Shown here: positions 6,795-12,802 of the stretch, in pieces | Position numbering within the stretch: position 1 is the stretch's first letter | Layout: each line of letters starts with the position of its first letter | Assembly (NCBI GenBank): GCA_035564555.1 | Contig: DATMTS010000108.1 | Location: forward strand, 1 to 18,979 | Length of the DNA stretch: 18,979 nt | Source: DATMTS01 sp035564555 | GTDB taxonomy: Bacteria; Actinomycetota; Actinomycetes; Actinomycetales; Microbacteriaceae | Direction of reading: 5' to 3' | Notes under the pieces: generated by a model | Seen by the model: only the letters and a program-made list of their open reading frames with translations | What the model was told of the DNA's origin: nothing | Databases searched by the model: none | Position numbers and translations under genes: made by a program

Positions 6795-7169
6795 TCAGAT
6801 GGCCGGCCGGGAGAAAAGGTTCACGAGGTTGCCATCAGGATCGCGGAAGAGGGTGGAAATGTTGCCCCAGGGCATGGTGGTCGGTTCGAGCACAACATCC
6901 TCGAGCATGTCGTGGAGTCGGGCGAACTCCGCGCCGACGTCGGTGACGAGGTACTCGATGATGATCGAGTCGTTGCTGCCCGGCTTTGGTGCGTGCTCGC
7001 CGAGCATCGCGACAGTTGCTGTGTGCGCGATCGCGAGAGTTCCCGTGGCTGTCCGGAGCTCAGCGAAGACAGGCGCGGGCCGTTCTGCGACGGTTCCCGT
7101 GACGGCTTCGTAGAAACGGGTGAGCCGGTCGACGTCGTGAGTGATGATACGGATGGATGCGAGGTTCAT
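6795..7169 (-). CDS. VOC-superfamily protein (glyoxalase/bleomycin-resistance fold)
   Basis: This 124-residue protein is a single VOC domain pair: IRIITHDVDRLTRFYEAVTG at 7-26 is the first beta-alpha-beta unit, IIIEYLVTDVGAEFARL starts the second, and FRDPDGNLVNLF (108-119) is the closing strand. GAAGGAAG precedes the ATG. The candidate metal ligand His11 is present, so it may be a metal-dependent lyase, isomerase or dioxygenase-like enzyme, or a ligand-binding protein. It follows the WYL regulator by 75 bases on the same strand and is probably co-transcribed with it. Confidence 0.85.
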   Translation of the reverse strand: MNLASIRIITHDVDRLTRFYEAVTGTVAERPAPVFAELRTATGTLAIAHTATVAMLGEHAPKPGSNDSIIIEYLVTDVGAEFARLHDMLEDVVLEPTTMPWGNISTLFRDPDGNLVNLFSRPAI

Positions 7170-7244
7170 GGTCTTCCTTCAGTCGGCCCGTCGGGCTCGA
7201 TGTGTCCATCCTGGGTTGCCCGCGCGACGACGTCCTGTCGGTGT

Positions 7245-7952
7245 TTACGACGATTTTTCCCCCGGCCCGACCGTCCGTAAGCTCCCCTCAATGATGCCGA
7301 GGTCTTCTACCCGGATCGGGCGCCGCGGTGGGCGCTCGTCCAGGGGTTTCGCCTCGGTGATGCGGTCGCCTCGGAACGCGCGAAGGCCGTCGCGGAGGCG
7401 GCACCAGGCGATCAGGTACCAGTTGCTGCCCTTGCCGAGGAATCCCATGGGTTCGACGTTGCGCACGCTCGCGAGCCCGTTGCGGTCGATGTAGGCGATC
7501 TGCAGCACCTGCCCGGTTCGCAGCGCGTCGGCGAGTCCACCCGGCGCGGCAGTCGGCATATGCTCGTCGAGCAGGTGGACGCGGGTGGCCAGCTCCGCTG
7601 TCTCTTTCAGGCGACGATCGTCAGTGACGGCGACAACCTTGCGGAGCGCCGACGTCGCTGCGTCACGAAACGGGCTGGTCGCTAGCGTGCCCAGACCGAT
7701 CATCAGAGCGAGTGCCTCATCAACCGTGAACCCGAGGGGCGCCAGGCTGTGCGCCGGATCCAGGCAGTAACCCCCGGTGCGGCCAGGTTCTGCCCAGATA
7801 GGGACTCCGCCTTGTTGCAACGCCGACAGGTCTCGCTCGATGGTCCGGGGGCTGACATCGAACTTCTCGGCAAGCCACCGGGCGCTCCTCGGGCGTGGTG
7901 CCACAGCCCGCAACTCTTCCACGAGCGCGTAGAGCCGATCAGTACGTGTCAC
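7245..7952 (-). CDS. YafY-like transcriptional regulator with HTH and WYL domains
   Basis: This 235-residue protein has an N-terminal winged HTH (25-62: WLAEKFDVSPRTIERDLSAL, then a wing GRTGGYCL) and a C-terminal WYL ligand-sensing domain with the Trp-Tyr-Leu signature at 178-180 and RAFRGDRITEA shortly after. The DeoR-type HTH plus WYL layout is common in actinobacteria. The start is a GTG at 7952 with AGGG about nine bases upstream. The gene is divergent from a second VOC gene and lies upstream of the first on the same strand, so it may control both. The start of the protein matches the family's usual MTRTDRLYALVEELR. Confidence 0.9.
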   Translation of the reverse strand: MTRTDRLYALVEELRAVAPRPRSARWLAEKFDVSPRTIERDLSALQQGGVPIWAEPGRTGGYCLDPAHSLAPLGFTVDEALALMIGLGTLATSPFRDAATSALRKVVAVTDDRRLKETAELATRVHLLDEHMPTAAPGGLADALRTGQVLQIAYIDRNGLASVRNVEPMGFLGKGSNWYLIAWCRLRDGLRAFRGDRITEAKPLDERPPRRPIRVEDLGIIEGSLRTVGPGEKSS

Positions 7953-8098
7953 AGATCGACCCTAGTTCGCGATGGCGGGTAGGTCGGCGGTGTCCGATCG
8001 CCGCCGCGATCGTATGGCGCCTCACCAGCGGGTCACACGTGGGACCATAATGTTTCGCGACGGACGCACGTTCGCCGAGCGAGGATGGAGGTGTACGG

Positions 8099-8452
8099 GT
8101 GTTGACCGTGGGGTCGATCGTCTTTCGAGTAGCCGACCTCGAACGGCAGGAGGCCTTCTGGGCCGGGGCTCTCGACTACGAGCGACGGCATGCGACGGAC
8201 GACTTCGTGCTCTTGGGCCCGCGTGTGGGTCACGGCCCGAATCTCTCCCTCGACATGGTGCACTCGGAGCGGGTGTTGCCGCCGCGGATCCATCTCGACC
8301 TGTACGCGGATGATCAAGCCGCGGAAGTCGCCCGGCTCGTCGGCTTAGGTGCTCGTGAGGTGCATTGGGCTGGTCGAGCGGCAGACGCTGACTACGTCAT
8401 CATGGAAGACCCGGAGGGGAACCGCTTCTGCGTTGTCGACGCGGGTGATTGA
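8099..8452 (+). CDS. VOC-superfamily protein (glyoxalase-like domain)
   Basis: This 117-residue protein begins at a GTG at 8099 with a perfect GGAGG (8087-8091) seven bases upstream. The first half has VGSIVFRVADLERQEAFWAG and the second HLDLYADDQAAEVARLVGLG, then GAREVHWAG and a closing MEDPEGNRFCVVD. This is the short actinobacterial glyoxalase-like subgroup, usually annotated only as VOC protein. It reads away from the WYL regulator across a 146-base intergenic region and may share regulation. The 3' end overlaps a minus-strand ORF of unknown function. Confidence 0.85.
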   Translation: MLTVGSIVFRVADLERQEAFWAGALDYERRHATDDFVLLGPRVGHGPNLSLDMVHSERVLPPRIHLDLYADDQAAEVARLVGLGAREVHWAGRAADADYVIMEDPEGNRFCVVDAGD

Positions 8453-8857
8453 AAGACTGTCGCTCGCGCAAACTCCCGCCCGCGGGACGATACGTGCGCG
8501 GCCCGAAGGGCAATCGTCTAAGGGGGTTGTGATCGGCGGGTTGGGGCGACTGCTTGCCTCGTTGACGCTGTCTAGCGCCGCCCGCACGCCGTGGGCGTAG
8601 AGCGCAAGGCCTGCGCCGGTGAGGCGGGATAGGTCCACGCGGCGCGCCGGCCGCGCCAACTCGTTGCCTCCGAATCCTGCAGGCGCTGGGTGGAAGGCCG
8701 GCCCCTCAGCCGCTGCCGGGTCGACGAACGCCCGGTAGTAGCATGACGCGGCTTCCTGCCGCAGTTCGGCCAGCTCGACGTACAGCTCCGCGAAGGTTTC
8801 GCGCGTGTCGCGCTCTCCCCCGGCGATGATCTCAACCGGCGTGTACCGGGCACTCAT
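8345..8857 (-). CDS. Hypothetical protein, 3' part probably not native
   Basis: I do not recognise this protein. The first ~100 residues (from MSARYTPVEIIAGGERDTRE through FAELYVELAELRQEA and RVDLSRLTGAGLALYAHGV) look like a genuine helical protein. The last ~70 residues are low-complexity and antisense to the VOC gene, so the true C-terminus was probably lost. The ATG at 8857 overlaps the TGA of an upstream minus-strand frame as ATGA. That upstream frame ends in HHLDATAEYVVPI and can start at an ATG at 8937 (27 residues) with no clear ribosome binding site. The pattern suggests the tail of a former two-gene operon. Confidence 0.4.
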   Translation of the reverse strand: MSARYTPVEIIAGGERDTRETFAELYVELAELRQEAASCYYRAFVDPAAAEGPAFHPAPAGFGGNELARPARRVDLSRLTGAGLALYAHGVRAALDSVNEASSRPNPPITTPLDDCPSGRARIVPRAGVCASDSLSITRVDNAEAVPLRVFHDDVVSVCRSTSPMHLTST

Positions 8858-9055
8858 ATGGGCACGACGTACTCGGCAGTCGCGTCGAGGTGGTGCGCGT
8901 CCCCTTCGTCGTCCGCACCGCGTGCGCGTTGATCCATATGTCGGCGCTGGCGGGCTCCCCGGCGCTCAGGGCATTCCGGCGGGGACTCCCGGCGAGGCAC
9001 CGCCGCACGGCTGCTCAGTCAGCGGGAGCATCCGCAACAACTGCCAGGTCGACAT

Positions 9056-9271
9056 GTGAGTGGCTTGGTGAGCATGGGATTCACCACGGGTTACAACGCG
9101 TCGACGAACACGGTCACGAACTACTACGGTGCAACCTGGTCGATCGGGGGTGCATGCGGAACTCAGAAGAACTACTTCGGCAAGCGGGGCGCACAAGATC
9201 GCGCCTGGAGGTTCACGCATCGATGTGTGCCCTCCCCTACACGACCACATTCTGGCTGCAAACGACAGTGA
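9056..9271 (+). CDS. Small orphan ORF with Asn/Thr/Tyr-rich start, possible truncated secreted protein
   Basis: The 71-residue frame contains TTGYNASTNTVTNYYGATWS followed by IGGACG. This polar, aromatic composition is unlike neighbouring proteins and resembles small exported peptides or extracellular domains. No signal peptide is visible: the upstream frame is open but Arg-rich, so a secretion leader may have been lost. After KNYFGK the frame becomes Arg-rich and unconvincing, while another frame gives KIAPGGSRIDVCPPLHDHIL, so a frameshift near 9190-9200 is possible. The GTG at 9056 has no good ribosome binding site. I cannot name a family. Confidence 0.3.
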   Translation: MSGLVSMGFTTGYNASTNTVTNYYGATWSIGGACGTQKNYFGKRGAQDRAWRFTHRCVPSPTRPHSGCKRQ

Positions 9272-9325
9272 GGAGCGGAGTCGCGACCGAGGACTGGTCG
9301 GCTTAGCCGTAGAATCGGGAGGATC

Positions 9326-9454
9326 ATGCTGACCACTTGGCACTTGCTCATCGGAGCAGAAGTCGTAGCACTCGGAGCTATCGTCACGGGAATCGTCTGG
9401 GCATACCGCAGATTCACGCGCAGATATCGCGAGGAGCGCCACGAGCCCGAATAG
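9326..9454 (+). CDS. 42-residue single-pass membrane microprotein
   Basis: This frame starts at an ATG at 9326 with GGGAGG ending four bases upstream. It encodes a Thr/Trp start, one hydrophobic helix at about residues 5-26 (WHLLIGAEVVALGAIVTGIV), then a strongly basic and finally acidic tail (YRRFTRRYREERHEPE). Positive-inside bias places the tail in the cytoplasm. The size and shape fit small membrane proteins that modulate larger partners, or a toxin of type I systems, but no family is recognised. It lies 55 bases after the orphan ORF on the same strand, so the two could be linked. Confidence 0.55.
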   Translation: MLTTWHLLIGAEVVALGAIVTGIVWAYRRFTRRYREERHEPE

Positions 9455-9562
9455 GAGCGGCCACGTTGGCCTCCCGCGCCAGTTAGCAGAGGCGCCGACA
9501 TTCGTCGCGCCCGCGAGGCATCGCCCGAGCCCGGGCCTTGGTGAGCTCGGTGCCGCCCAGCA

Positions 9563-9592
9563 GATGCGCCGGCGGTTTCTAGCCGCCGCATC
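9563..9592. repeat. Inverted repeat (10-bp stem with one C:C mismatch)
   Basis: GATGCG-C-CGGC (9563-9573) pairs with GCCG-C-CGCATC (9582-9592) around an eight-base loop. There is no T-run on either side, so a simple intrinsic terminator is unlikely. It sits about 110 bases after the 42-residue ORF. Confidence 0.4.
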
Positions 9593-9812
9593 GTAAGGGA
9601 GGTGAATAGTCCTGCGGTGGCGGCCGCCCGGTCTGCCGCGCAAGCCCGCACCCGTCTCCCACGTGGGCGCGCGCGCGTTGGGAGCAGGCGCGCATGCCGC
9701 GAAAGCGCCCGGACTGGTGGCGCCCAATCGGCCTCAGACGGTCGACCCCGAGCCCCCCTTGGCAACTCGAGCACATGATTGCCGAAGTCCAGTCCGCGCT
9801 TCGTCGCTCGCC

Positions 9813-9837
9813 ACCGGCGGGACGGAATTCCGCCGGT
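9813..9837. repeat. Inverted repeat (perfect 8-bp stem)
   Basis: ACCGGCGG (9813-9820) and CCGCCGGT (9830-9837) are perfectly complementary around a nine-base loop. No T-tract follows. The position coincides with the suspected frame change of a decayed ORF. Confidence 0.35.
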
Positions 9838-10046
9838 CCGCTGGGATCAGGACTTCTCGCGCCCGGAACCCTCGCCCTCGGTCGTCCGCGCGATCCAGGC
9901 CGACTTGGTTCGCCCTGACCAGGCTGCTTCCTCCAGCCGAATCCGGCGACCGCAAGCGGTCCCCACCGTGCGCTTGATCCACTTGGGTTGCAGGGTTGGA
10001 TGAGGGTGGGTTCCCGGAACTCGGCGTGATCGGCGCACGCCGACCC

Positions 10047-10709
10047 TCAGGGTCGTTGTAACGGTGTGAGCTGGATCTGTTTCGCTAATGCATACGCCGC
10101 ACCTCGGTCGTCTTCGTCGGCGACGAACACGCGACCGATGAGCAGAGCGGCGTGATGCGGTATGTCGATCCGGGCCATACCTGCCGGCGTCTCGCCGTGC
10201 CAATCAGGTTCGCAGACGATGAAGTCGCCGATGCCGGTTCCGGTCGTGCGTTTGCCGACGTAGGCGAAGTTAGCCCCGGTGGTGGGGTCGGTGAACTGCA
10301 CGCTGTAGTAGCGGTCGTCCATTTCGGGTACGTGCAGCACTCGCGGTCCGGCCTTCACATCCAGCCAACCGCCGAGGTAGAGGACATCATCGGCACCCGT
10401 CGCGATGACGCTGCCGGACGATGCGGACTGGGATGGACTCTCCGGCACGGCATAGAGCGTGTTCACGGGTATCGGACCGCCGCCCAACCCGCGTGTCACG
10501 ATTATCCGCTTGAAGCCGCCGACCGTGATCCGCGGCCAGAAGTAGATGAAGACGAACGCTCCGAACACCCACACGAGAACAGCCGTCACAGCCAACAGGA
10601 CGATCGCGTCCACGCCGCCATCAGCGATCCGCCGATAGATGACCCAGGCGAAGATCGCAAGAATGACGATCGTGACCCCGGTGCCATATTTCAGGATTAG
10701 GCGATTCAT
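10047..10709 (-). CDS. DUF1254-domain membrane-anchored protein
   Basis: This 220-residue protein has two N-terminal transmembrane helices (about 9-27 and 34-56) followed by a soluble DUF1254 domain: PVNTLYAVPE, DDVLYLGGWLDVKAGPRVLH, VPEMDDRYYSVQFTDPTTG, YVGKRTTGTG, then DFIVCEPDWHGETPAGM and LIGRVFVADEDD. The NTLYx...LD..xGP...VP...RYY pattern is diagnostic. Function of the family is poorly defined. The ATG overlaps the stop of the DUF1214 gene as ATGA, so the two are translationally coupled. In many bacteria both domains form one protein with DUF1254 first; here they are separate and DUF1214 is first. A short hairpin (GACCCTCAGGGTC) follows the stop but is too weak to call a terminator. Confidence 0.85.
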   Translation of the reverse strand: MNRLILKYGTGVTIVILAIFAWVIYRRIADGGVDAIVLLAVTAVLVWVFGAFVFIYFWPRITVGGFKRIIVTRGLGGGPIPVNTLYAVPESPSQSASSGSVIATGADDVLYLGGWLDVKAGPRVLHVPEMDDRYYSVQFTDPTTGANFAYVGKRTTGTGIGDFIVCEPDWHGETPAGMARIDIPHHAALLIGRVFVADEDDRGAAYALAKQIQLTPLQRP

Positions 10710-11302
10710 GACCGGACCTCGACGACCGGCGGCACCTCGTAGTCGCCGTCCACGATTGCGGCTCCTGGCAGATAGGCACGGAGCATGAGATTGAACCGAC
10801 CCGCCGGTGTGGTTATCCAGTTCGGTGCCGCGCCGGATGGCTGATGCGGCTGCAGCAGAATGTCCACCGAGCCGTCGGCGTTCTTCACAAGACCGGAGTG
10901 ACTGTTCACGCTCGACCGGCCGCTGATCATGTAGCCGACGGTGTCCGTCGCCGTGAGTGACCAGAAGGCCCCGTTCGGGGGAAGCCGATCTGCCGGGAAA
11001 TGAATACGATAGGCACGTTCGCCGCTGAATCGACCCCCTGCCTCATCGCTGGTCGCCGTCCAGTAGGCGGCCTCTTCGAACACGTTGACGACCGGCAGAG
11101 CCTTCTGCAATGCTGCCCGCACCAGCAGACCGTTGCCGGGACGACCGGCCTTACGGATCGCGCTCCAGCCGTTGACGGTCCTCGTCTCGGACTTCGCCAC
11201 CGCGCTTAACACGAAGATCGTGGTTAGGTACGCGAAGGTGAGGCCGATGATCACCCCCTGCACGATTCCGGAACCCGCCATCCAGGCGAGGAAGCCGCTC
11301 AC
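10706..11302 (-). CDS. DUF1214-domain membrane-anchored protein
   Basis: With the GTG at 11302 the protein is 198 residues. A transmembrane helix at about 12-34 (GIVQGVIIGLTFAYLTTIFV) is followed by the DUF1214 domain: ERAYRIHFPADRLPPNGAFW, SLTATDTVGYMI, GLVKNADGSVDILLQP, APNWITTPAGRFNLMLRAYLP. The order Y-x-I-H-F, P-x-x-AFWS, NADGS and NW-x-x-P-x-G-x-F is typical. I choose GTG because it overlaps the upstream frame's TGA as GTGA, in keeping with the tight coupling of this operon; an ATG at 11347 is in frame but overlaps the previous gene more deeply. Its partner is the DUF1254 protein just downstream. Confidence 0.82.
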   Translation of the reverse strand: MSGFLAWMAGSGIVQGVIIGLTFAYLTTIFVLSAVAKSETRTVNGWSAIRKAGRPGNGLLVRAALQKALPVVNVFEEAAYWTATSDEAGGRFSGERAYRIHFPADRLPPNGAFWSLTATDTVGYMISGRSSVNSHSGLVKNADGSVDILLQPHQPSGAAPNWITTPAGRFNLMLRAYLPGAAIVDGDYEVPPVVEVRS

Positions 11303-11315
11303 GATGACGCACGCA

Positions 11316-11580
11316 TTAGAGCAACCCGGTCTTGAGCAGTACGACAAAGACGACGATCGCGATGACCACGGCGGCGAGGATCAGCCATCCCTGCCAGGAA
11401 CCAGGATGCCGTCCTGGGCCGGACGACGAGGGCGATGGCACGATGCTGCGACATTGTGCTGGGCTCCTGCAGGTCCGGGTCGAGCACGTTCTGCAGCCAG
11501 AAGAACCCATACACGGCGGCAAGCACGGCGGCCACTGCGATGAGGGTGAAGACCGTGATCACCAGCCACAGTCGATTCAT
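11316..11580 (-). pseudogene. Small two-helix membrane protein with a single-base frameshift
   Basis: From the ATG at 11580 the frame gives MNRLWLVITVFTLIAVAAVL and then AAVYGFFWLQNVLDPDL, a clear first membrane helix, and continues with good third-position GC to RPRTASWFLAG. Codon bias then collapses in this frame, which ends at 11299. One base over, the sequence gives WLILAAVVIAIVVFVVLLKT and GLL, a perfect second helix ending at the TAA 11316-11318. Removing one base near 11385 joins the two into a protein of about 87 residues. It is coupled upstream and downstream by overlapping stop/start codons and leads the DUF1214/DUF1254 operon. It could be a true mutation, programmed shift or sequencing error. 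Confidence 0.55.
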
Positions 11581-11654
11581 CGTCGCCCACGGGCGCCAAC
11601 ACGGCCACCAACCGCGAGCGTGCAGAGCGGAAAGACCATCCAGAGTCGTCTCAT
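11577..11654 (-). CDS. 25-residue leader ORF resembling the start of the next gene
   Basis: An ATG at 11654 with a good AGGTGG ribosome binding site opens MRRLWMVFPLCTLAVGGRVG and ends in ARGRR at a TGA that overlaps the ATG of the next frame (ATGA). The first ~35 bases resemble those of that next gene (MRRLWMV against MNRLWLV), 74 bases away. It may be a diverged partial duplicate, a leader peptide that couples translation, or the real N-terminus of a damaged gene. Confidence 0.35.
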   Translation of the reverse strand: MRRLWMVFPLCTLAVGGRVGARGRR

Positions 11655-11724
11655 GTCGCCACCTCAATCCAGAAGGGTCGAGAACTCGATCTGCACATTC
11701 GGCTTTTTCTCAAGGTACAGCGGT

Positions 11725-11730
11725 TGTCAA
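11725..11730 (-). promoter_or_regulatory. Possible -35 box of the DUF1214/DUF1254 operon
   Basis: TTGACA on the minus strand lies about 70 bases upstream of the leader ORF. No convincing -10 box is seen at 16-18 bases, so only the -35 match supports the call. The interval 11668-11929 contains no other feature I can support. Confidence 0.25.
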
Positions 11731-11929
11731 CGTGCCGCTTCCAGTTCTTCTCAACCGGTACCACTTCGCTGAGTCTGTGACTGCCCGTGACACAGACGTG
11801 CTCCTCTGCGGGGCGACGCGCGACGACCTACGTGCGATCATCAAGGACAAAAGCGCAAACACAACGTACTCCCATGGATCGGCGCCCCTGCGTGCTACGA
11901 CGTCCTTTTGCAGGATGCTGAGCGGCCGA

Positions 11930-12685
11930 CTAGGAGGGCGCGATGGGGCGCTGTTGCACGTGCGCGCCCGAAGCAGGTCGCCGAGGGCTACGTGAATTCG
12001 TACGCGACCACTCCGGTCGCAGCACCTCGACGGCGTCGAGGATGAGGTTGAGGCCCGTATTGAACTCGGCGTCGTAGTCGTAGCCGGCTGTCGCCAGTTC
12101 GGAGACGACCTCGATCAGATAAGGGAACATTGCAGCCAACTCCGCCGGTTGCGCGTCCAGCTTCTGCTGCGCGATCTGACCGGACTCCTCCGCTGAATCG
12201 AACGGGAGCGACATTTCTTGCAGGGCGAACCCGTACACGTATGCGTCGAGCACCGAGGTCACATGCACGGTCGCGCGGAACGAGAACCCGGCCCTCCGTA
12301 AGCAGCCCATCATCGCCTCGTGCTGGGCGAGATTCGCGGGGCCGGGGTGCATCCGAGTCTCCATCAGGCCGACCGCCCAGGGGTGACGGCCCAGTGCCTG
12401 TCGGAGCGACACCGCGCGAGCGCCCATCGCCGGACGCCAAAGGCTCTGATCGGCGGCCGCCACCGGAGCCTCGACCTCGGACCAGACGATGTCGACCATG
12501 CCGTCGATCAGCTCGTCCTTGTCGGCCACGTGCTTGTAGAGCGCCATCGGCACCACGCCGAGATCCCGGGCGAGCGCGCGCATGGTCAGTCCAGCGCTGC
12601 CCTCCCGGTCAGCGAGCGAGAGCGCCGCGGCGAGCACTGCATTTCGTGACAGTCGACGGCGGCCGGCTCGACTCTCGTCGCTCAT
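11930..12685 (-). CDS. TetR/AcrR-family transcriptional repressor (TetR_C-type)
   Basis: This 251-residue protein has an N-terminal TetR HTH (RNAVLAAALSLADREGSAGL then TMRALARDLGVVPMALYKHV at ~14-53) followed by VADKDELIDGMVD, which is typical of the branch with the tetracycline-repressor C-terminal domain. The rest is a helical ligand and dimer domain with LGRHPWAVGLMETRMHPGP and AFSF-like helix segments. The ATG at 12685 is chosen because the HTH then begins near residue 12 and AGAAG lies upstream. It is divergent from a DUF4386 gene, and two matching palindromes between them are its likely operators. The last ~25 residues (RTNSRSPRRPASGAHVQQRP) are basic and probably disordered. Confidence 0.92.
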   Translation of the reverse strand: MSDESRAGRRRLSRNAVLAAALSLADREGSAGLTMRALARDLGVVPMALYKHVADKDELIDGMVDIVWSEVEAPVAAADQSLWRPAMGARAVSLRQALGRHPWAVGLMETRMHPGPANLAQHEAMMGCLRRAGFSFRATVHVTSVLDAYVYGFALQEMSLPFDSAEESGQIAQQKLDAQPAELAAMFPYLIEVVSELATAGYDYDAEFNTGLNLILDAVEVLRPEWSRTNSRSPRRPASGAHVQQRPIAPS

Positions 12686-12714
12686 CCGCACTTCTTTCTG
12701 CTTGGTTCGCGGTA

Positions 12715-12744
12715 TTGACGAAGTGTACATCGTACACCTATGCT
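12715..12744 (+). promoter_or_regulatory. Promoter of the DUF4386 gene
   Basis: TTGACG (12715-12720) and TATGCT (12739-12744) are separated by 18 bases, and the spacer is occupied by the first palindromic operator. The boxes match the sigma-70 consensus at five and four of six positions. The TetR repressor would block this promoter directly. Confidence 0.6.
12721..12739. promoter_or_regulatory. TetR-type operator 1
   Basis: AAGTGTACATCGTACACCT has 8-base arms around a 3-base centre with seven of eight symmetric matches. It lies between the -35 and -10 boxes of the DUF4386 promoter. The same arms recur in operator 2. Confidence 0.75.
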
Positions 12745-12749
12745 CGCAA
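12722..12749 (-). promoter_or_regulatory. Promoter of the tetR gene, overlapping the same operator
   Basis: On the minus strand TTGCGA (12744-12749) and TACACT (12722-12727) are separated by 16 bases. The -10 box lies inside the first operator, which would make the repressor autoregulatory. Both boxes are imperfect, so this is a moderate call. Confidence 0.4.
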
Positions 12750-12752
12750 GCG

Positions 12753-12771
12753 AGGTGTACGCCGTACACCT
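12753..12771. promoter_or_regulatory. TetR-type operator 2
   Basis: AGGTGTACGCCGTACACCT is a perfect palindrome with 9-base arms and a single central base. Its centre is 32 bp from that of operator 1, close to three helical turns, so two dimers could bind on the same face of DNA. It lies just downstream of the -10 box, near the transcription start. Confidence 0.78.
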
Positions 12772-12802
12772 CTGCGCCCAACGATCCGAAGGACATACAC
12801 TC

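Larger units (their letters stand above)
9455..10046. other. 592-base stretch with no confident gene
   Basis: It holds several GC-driven open frames. The most protein-like is a plus frame from 9694 (MPRKRPDWWRPIGLRRS, then WQLEHMIAEVQSALRRS), which seems to continue after a frame change near 9808 as GIPPVRWDQDFSRP and VVRAIQADLVRPDQAA. It may be a decayed gene but I recognise no family. Two imperfect or perfect hairpins lie here and are listed separately. A CG-rich alternating run is seen near 9664-9676. Confidence 0.35.

Noticed and set aside
9056..9271. Lactococcin 972-type bacteriocin
   Set aside because: The aromatic, polar segment is suggestive, but there is no signal peptide, no adjacent ABC transporter or multi-pass immunity protein, and the domain pattern does not match well.
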